Below are positions 59,922-64,000 of a stretch of 64,000 nt of DNA, one piece after another. Origin of the DNA: an uncultured Emticicia sp. (GTDB taxonomy: Bacteria > Bacteroidota > Bacteroidia > Cytophagales > Spirosomataceae); contig NZ_CALCZQ010000008.1 in the NCBI RefSeq assembly GCF_937903345.1, positions 1 to 64,000 of the forward strand. Reading direction: 5' to 3'. Made by a program: the position numbers and the translations under genes. The notes below the pieces were generated by a model. That model saw only the letters and a program-made list of their open reading frames with translations, made no database searches and had not been told where the DNA came from. Every line of letters starts with the position of its first letter. Position 1 is the first letter of the stretch.

Positions 59922-61802
59922 ATGATAAGATTTTTCACAATATTACTACTATCTGTATCAATTAATATATTTGCCCAAGTCCCTAATCCAAAAGCCAAGG
60001 AGTTTTACGAAAAAGCAATAAAAAACATTTCTGAACGAAAGCAAGTAGATGCGATTGAAAATCTACAAAAAGCCATCGAAAAAGATGCTACTTTTGCTGA
60101 CCCATATTTCAAACTTGGTCAAATCAACGAAGCTGCTCGAAGTCAAGAGAATGCGATAAAATTTTACAAAAAAGCGATAGAATTACGCCCAAATGACCCA
60201 ATTTTTACACAGGCGTATACATATATTGGCATAAGATTATTAAAAGCAGGCGATTATGCTGAAGCCAACGAATATTTGAGTTTCTCGATAAAAAATGTGC
60301 CGCAAAACAGTCCAGTAAAGAAACAACTTACTAGCCAGCTTGAGCAATGTAAGTTTGGAGAAGAAGCAAAAAAACTCCCATTGACAATTATTGCCTCTGA
60401 AATGAGTCCGAATATAAATTTTAAAGAAAATCAATATTTTCCAGTTTTGACGGCAGATAATGAAACCATAATATTTACAGCATTTTCAAAAGGGGGAGAT
60501 GAAAACCTCTATACTTCTCATCTAATCAATGGCAATTGGTCAGCACCAAAAAGTATTTCGGACAACATAAACACAGCTGCTAACGAAGGCACTTGTAGTA
60601 TTTCAGCGGATGGTCGAACGCTGGTTTTTACTAGCTGCGATGGCAAAAATAGCCTGGGAAGTTGCGATTTGTATATTTCAAAGAAAGTCGGGGAAGAGTG
60701 GACAGTTCCTGAAAATATAGGAGGCAATATAAATTCTCCATTTTGGGAAGCTCAACCAAGTTTGTCAAACGATGGTAGGGTTTTGTACTTTTCTTCTAAT
60801 CGACAAGGAGGCCTTGGTCGTAAAGATTTGTGGGTAAGCGAATTATTGGATAATAAAACCTGGTCAAAAGCTATAAATATGGGCGAGGCAATAAATACTG
60901 CAAATGATGAAATTTCACCATTCATTCATGCCAATGGCCATACATTTTTCTTTGCATCAGATGGACATGTTGGAATGGGTGGATTAGATTTATTTATGAC
61001 CGAATCTAAAAGTGGAATTTATTCAAAACCCGAAAATTTGGGTTATCCAATCAATACACATCAAGACCAAGTAGCTTTATTTATCTCGGCCGATGGCTCA
61101 AAAGGCTATTATTCTTCTGATGTAAAACCTGATATAAAACTTTTTCAGTTTGACATTCCCACAAAACTATCAGATAAATTTAAAAGAGCTAATTTTGTAA
61201 AAGGAATTGTACAAGATGCGATTACAAACAAAACAATCTCAGCCGAAATCGAATTGATTGATTTGAAAGCCAATAAGGTTATTGAAAAAATAATTTCAGA
61301 TTCGATTACTGGGCAATACACCGCAGTTTTGCCCAATGGAAGTCAATATGGACTTTTTATCAATAAAAAAGGTTATTTTTTCAAAAGTCTAACTTTTAAT
61401 TTTTCAGAAAAAACCGAAGCCGATGGAAAAACCGTTGATGTGCTGCTAAACCCAATCAGAAAAAATGTAAAAACAGTACTAAATAATATCTTTTTTGATT
61501 CTGGAAAAGCTGACCTTCGTCCCGAATCATTTATAGAACTTGATAAACTGCAACTATTATTTGAACAAAATCCGTCTTTACAAGTAGAAATATCAGGATA
61601 CACAGACGACATAGGAAAAGATACCGAAAACCAGTTACTTTCAGAGAAAAGAGCATTATCAGTCGCCGATTATCTAATAAAAAAAGGGATAAATAAACAA
61701 AACATTAAAGTGAAAGGATTTGGAAAAACTAAACCCATAGTGCCAAACATTTCTGAAGAAAATCGCCAAATAAATCGAAGAATCGAAATGAGTATTTTGT
61801 AA
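59922..61802 (+). CDS. OmpA/PD40-repeat outer-membrane protein
   Basis: 626 residues from the Met at residue 15 of the longest frame (MIRFFTILLLSVSINIFAQ, a good signal). Then tetratricopeptide-like helices (YEKAIKNISERKQVDAIENL; KFYKKAIELRPNDPIFTQAY), WD40-like PD40 repeats (~150-430; PVLTADNETIIFTAFSKGG; LSNDGRVLYFSSNRQGGLGR), a carboxypeptidase-regulatory-like segment, and a C-terminal OmpA domain (FDSGKADLRPESFIELDKLQ; GYTDDIGKDTENQLLSEKRA; RQINRRIEMSIL). Envelope anchoring to peptidoglycan, often T9SS- or gliding-related. Confidence 0.85.
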   Translation: MIRFFTILLLSVSINIFAQVPNPKAKEFYEKAIKNISERKQVDAIENLQKAIEKDATFADPYFKLGQINEAARSQENAIKFYKKAIELRPNDPIFTQAYTYIGIRLLKAGDYAEANEYLSFSIKNVPQNSPVKKQLTSQLEQCKFGEEAKKLPLTIIASEMSPNINFKENQYFPVLTADNETIIFTAFSKGGDENLYTSHLINGNWSAPKSISDNINTAANEGTCSISADGRTLVFTSCDGKNSLGSCDLYISKKVGEEWTVPENIGGNINSPFWEAQPSLSNDGRVLYFSSNRQGGLGRKDLWVSELLDNKTWSKAINMGEAINTANDEISPFIHANGHTFFFASDGHVGMGGLDLFMTESKSGIYSKPENLGYPINTHQDQVALFISADGSKGYYSSDVKPDIKLFQFDIPTKLSDKFKRANFVKGIVQDAITNKTISAEIELIDLKANKVIEKIISDSITGQYTAVLPNGSQYGLFINKKGYFFKSLTFNFSEKTEADGKTVDVLLNPIRKNVKTVLNNIFFDSGKADLRPESFIELDKLQLLFEQNPSLQVEISGYTDDIGKDTENQLLSEKRALSVADYLIKKGINKQNIKVKGFGKTKPIVPNISEENRQINRRIEMSIL

Positions 61803-62042
61803 AATTTGCGATTAAGGCTTTTTTGACGAACTTTACAGTACAATCCGTTTGTTAAGTATTGAAATAAAAGACATGAGACGCGAGAGAATAGAAGATTCAA
61901 AATAGTTATAGAAAAAATTATTATCAATAAGTTACATCCTTATATATCGGTGTTTCATTACTTTGAATATAAATAATTTAAAACCTTGCGAGGGTTTATC
62001 ATTCAATTAAACAAAGACCCCAATTTGGGGCGGAGGGGTTTT

Positions 62043-62984
62043 ATGGCACAAGAACAAGTAGATGTTTTAATTTTGGGTTCAGGCCCAGCAGGTTATACCG
62101 CAGCAATTTATGCTGCACGTGCCGGTCTCAAACCAGTCATGTATCAAGGAGTTCAACCAGGCGGTCAATTAACAATCACTACAGATGTAGAAAATTTTCC
62201 GGGCTATCCAGACGGTATTCAAGGCCCTGAAATGATGGAAGATTTCAGAAAACAAGCGGAGCGTTTTGGACTTGACAATCGTTATGGAATGGCTACTAAA
62301 GTTGATTTTTCAACGCCTGGTGCTCATAAAGTAATAATAGATGATTCTCTCGAAATTACGGCTAAAGTCGTAATTATTGCTACTGGAGCATCGGCAAAAT
62401 GGCTCGGATTAGAATCAGAGCAACGTCTTAATGGCTATGGCGTGTCGGCTTGTGCTGTCTGCGACGGTTTCTTTTTCCGTAAACAAGATGTTGCAATCGT
62501 AGGTGCTGGCGATACAGCTTGCGAAGAGGCACACTACTTATCAAAACTTTGCAATAAGGTATATATGTTGGTGCGACGTGATGAATTCCGTGCCTCAACT
62601 ATCATGCAAAACCGCGTTAAAAATACACCAAATATCGAAATTTTATTCAATACTGAAACCCTTGAAATAGTAGGCGAAGAAGGTGTAACTGGAGCAAAAC
62701 TTAGAAATACCGTCACAAAAGAGGAAAGTACCATTGACGTAACAGGCTTCTTCGTTGCAATTGGACACCAACCAAATACGCAAATATTTTCAGATTATAT
62801 TTCACTTGATGAAGCAGGCTACATCGAAACTGAAAAAGGAAGTACTCGAACCACCATCGAAGGTGTGTTTGCATGTGGCGATGCACAAGATAAAATTTAT
62901 CGTCAAGCGGTTACAGCAGCAGGAAGTGGCTGTATGGCAGCCCTTGACGCTGAAAGATATTTAGCCGCTCAAGGCTTGCATTAA
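62043..62984 (+). CDS. trxB: Thioredoxin-disulfide reductase
   Basis: 313 residues from the Met at 62043 (MAQEQVDVLILGSGPAGYT; upstream codons to 61986 look like leader). FAD motif GSGPAGYTAAIYAARAG, NADPH motif VGAGDTACEEAHYLSKL and redox-active SACAVCDGFFF (CxxC), then GVFACGDAQDKIYRQAVTA and a standard C-terminus. Reduces thioredoxin with NADPH. Confidence 0.95.
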   Translation: MAQEQVDVLILGSGPAGYTAAIYAARAGLKPVMYQGVQPGGQLTITTDVENFPGYPDGIQGPEMMEDFRKQAERFGLDNRYGMATKVDFSTPGAHKVIIDDSLEITAKVVIIATGASAKWLGLESEQRLNGYGVSACAVCDGFFFRKQDVAIVGAGDTACEEAHYLSKLCNKVYMLVRRDEFRASTIMQNRVKNTPNIEILFNTETLEIVGEEGVTGAKLRNTVTKEESTIDVTGFFVAIGHQPNTQIFSDYISLDEAGYIETEKGSTRTTIEGVFACGDAQDKIYRQAVTAAGSGCMAALDAERYLAAQGLH

Positions 62985-63088
62985 TTTGAAGTTTTTATTT
63001 ATACTTGTTGATAAATAAGTCAATTTAAAAAAATGGAATACAGTTAGCAACTAGTTTGATGTTGCCTTATAACTAAAACAACAGAAAC

Positions 63089-64000
63089 ATGAGAAAGGCT
63101 TTATTACCAATTATCTTAGCGATTGTAATTTCAACCACATCGTTTGCCCAACAACGCGAGCGAGGTATAAAATTGAATAAGCCCAACATACCTTCTAAAC
63201 AGAAAGATACAAACCCAAAAGACAAAAACTTCAATAAGAATAAAAAAGAAGATGATGAGTTTAGTTTTGAAGAAGAGCCAAAACTACGATTTGTCAACGA
63301 ATTTGAAATTCCAAAATTGGTTGAATCTGCACCCTCAGTAAAAATAGAACCTATCAAAGAACTTAACACCGCAGTTCATGAAGATACTTCAAGTATTGAC
63401 GAAGGTGAAGTTCTGATTGTAGAAATTGAAGACGAGGCACAATTTGTTGGAAGTGACGAGATGGTAAAAATTGCAAGTTATTTCTCAGTTTGGGATACCG
63501 GTTTGGTTGACCCTTACGGCATTGATGCCAAAGAATTTGATGATGTAGTTCCAATTCAATTATATGATATATCGCAAGGAAGATACTGGGCTGGCCCACT
63601 TAGTAAAGGCGTAACAAACTCTCCTTTTGGATGGAGATGGAAACGCTGGCATACTGGTCAAGACCTAGACTTAGATACTGGCGAACCCGTTTATGCAGCT
63701 TTTGATGGAATTATTAGAGTTGCAAGTACTCGTGGGGCATATGGCCGATGCGTAGTGATACGTCATTATAATGGACTTGAGACACTTTACGGCCACTTAT
63801 CAAAAATCAATTTCGAGCCAAATACAATTGTAAAAGCTGGAGATGAAATTGGTAAAGGAGGAAGTACTGGACGTAGCTCAGGCCCACACCTGCATTTTGA
63901 GACACGCTACGAAGGAAATCCTTTTGACCCAAGAAACATTTTTAATTTTAGCCCAAGTCAAATCAATATCGTTTCTCAAGATTTCTTAATGACTTCAAGA
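63089..64000 (+). CDS. M23-family metallopeptidase, partial at the window end
   Basis: 304 codons remain open to the last base. Start MRKALLPIILAIVISTTSFA is a signal peptide. A charged linker follows, then the M23/LytM core with GWRWKRWHTGQDLDLDTGEP (His..Asp metal ligands), YGHLSKINFEPNTIVKAGDE and SGPHLHFETRYEGNPFDP (HxH metal ligands). It would cleave peptidoglycan crosslinks. The C-terminus is beyond the window. Confidence 0.85.
   Translation, partial: MRKALLPIILAIVISTTSFAQQRERGIKLNKPNIPSKQKDTNPKDKNFNKNKKEDDEFSFEEEPKLRFVNEFEIPKLVESAPSVKIEPIKELNTAVHEDTSSIDEGEVLIVEIEDEAQFVGSDEMVKIASYFSVWDTGLVDPYGIDAKEFDDVVPIQLYDISQGRYWAGPLSKGVTNSPFGWRWKRWHTGQDLDLDTGEPVYAAFDGIIRVASTRGAYGRCVVIRHYNGLETLYGHLSKINFEPNTIVKAGDEIGKGGSTGRSSGPHLHFETRYEGNPFDPRNIFNFSPSQINIVSQDFLMTSR

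Noticed and set aside
61986..62042. A longer start for the thioredoxin reductase adding 19 residues.
   Set aside because: The extra residues (RGFIIQLNKDPNLGRRG...) are not family-like; the FAD motif normally starts within about 10 residues of the Met at 62043.
1..64000. tRNA, rRNA, CRISPR arrays and intact insertion sequences.
   Set aside because: None seen; the only tandem repeat arrays are the 16-mer at 47760 and the 15-bp repeat at 44978, neither with spacer architecture.

Overview
The window looks like chromosomal DNA of a Bacteroidota bacterium, most likely a member of the Cytophagales. The base composition is AT-rich. Bacteroidota-type -7 elements resembling TAnnTTTG precede several operons. 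Typical families of the phylum are present: PorT-like outer-membrane barrels, OmpA/PD40 proteins, SOUL, YceI, AI-2E exporters and CheB-CheR hybrid kinases. No rRNA, tRNA, CRISPR array or intact insertion sequence was seen.

Layout. 0.5-6.4 kb: two convergent secreted beta-propeller/phosphoesterase proteins that share a perfect terminator hairpin. 6.4-8.4 kb: remains of a phnC-phnE-phnE ABC transporter operon, entirely dead. 8.9-52.6 kb: a long, mostly minus-strand block of envelope and stress genes. It holds CsbD, YtxH and small membrane proteins, a GT4 glycosyltransferase with a GH130 enzyme, two Cys-rich copper-storage-like proteins, a universal stress protein, BON, YceI, an SDR, a calcium-type P-ATPase, two L,D-transpeptidases, a rubrerythrin lipoprotein, SOUL, OmpA, Dps, an FMN reductase, a JmjC/cupin protein, a DnaJ-type chaperone, two paralogous AraC-type regulators and phosphorelay parts. 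Plus-strand inserts are an App1-like phosphatase, a phosphoglycerate mutase and a 1473-residue CheB-CheR hybrid kinase. 53.4-64 kb: ordinary housekeeping genes (gamma carbonic anhydrase, DedA, glyoxalase-like, ABC-F, HemJ, OmpA/PD40, TrxB, an M23 peptidase running off the window edge) and a dead LTA-synthase-like gene.

The main discovery is a shared promoter architecture. Nine copies of one module lie between 10.9 and 52.6 kb, all driving minus-strand operons. Read on the plus strand, each has AAAGGTG, then 22 bases, then TTAYATAATT, then 11 bases, then TTACATNATTCACACA. Eight copies are exactly 66 bp and one is 65 bp. The two half-sites form a direct repeat with a 21-bp period, the geometry of AraC-family activator sites, next to a -7 box read on the coding strand as CACCTTTG. 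One copy heads the operon that encodes AraC-type regulators. I infer a locally clustered, AraC-controlled envelope/stress regulon.

The second theme is gene decay. At least eight genes are broken: phnC, two phnE, an MCE/MlaD-like gene, a hybrid histidine kinase, a cupin, a secreted protein and an LTA synthase; a small membrane gene carries a one-base frameshift. The broken kinase and cupin sit inside the regulator operon, so the sensory input of the regulon may have been lost or replaced. All family assignments come from reading motifs, not from database searches.
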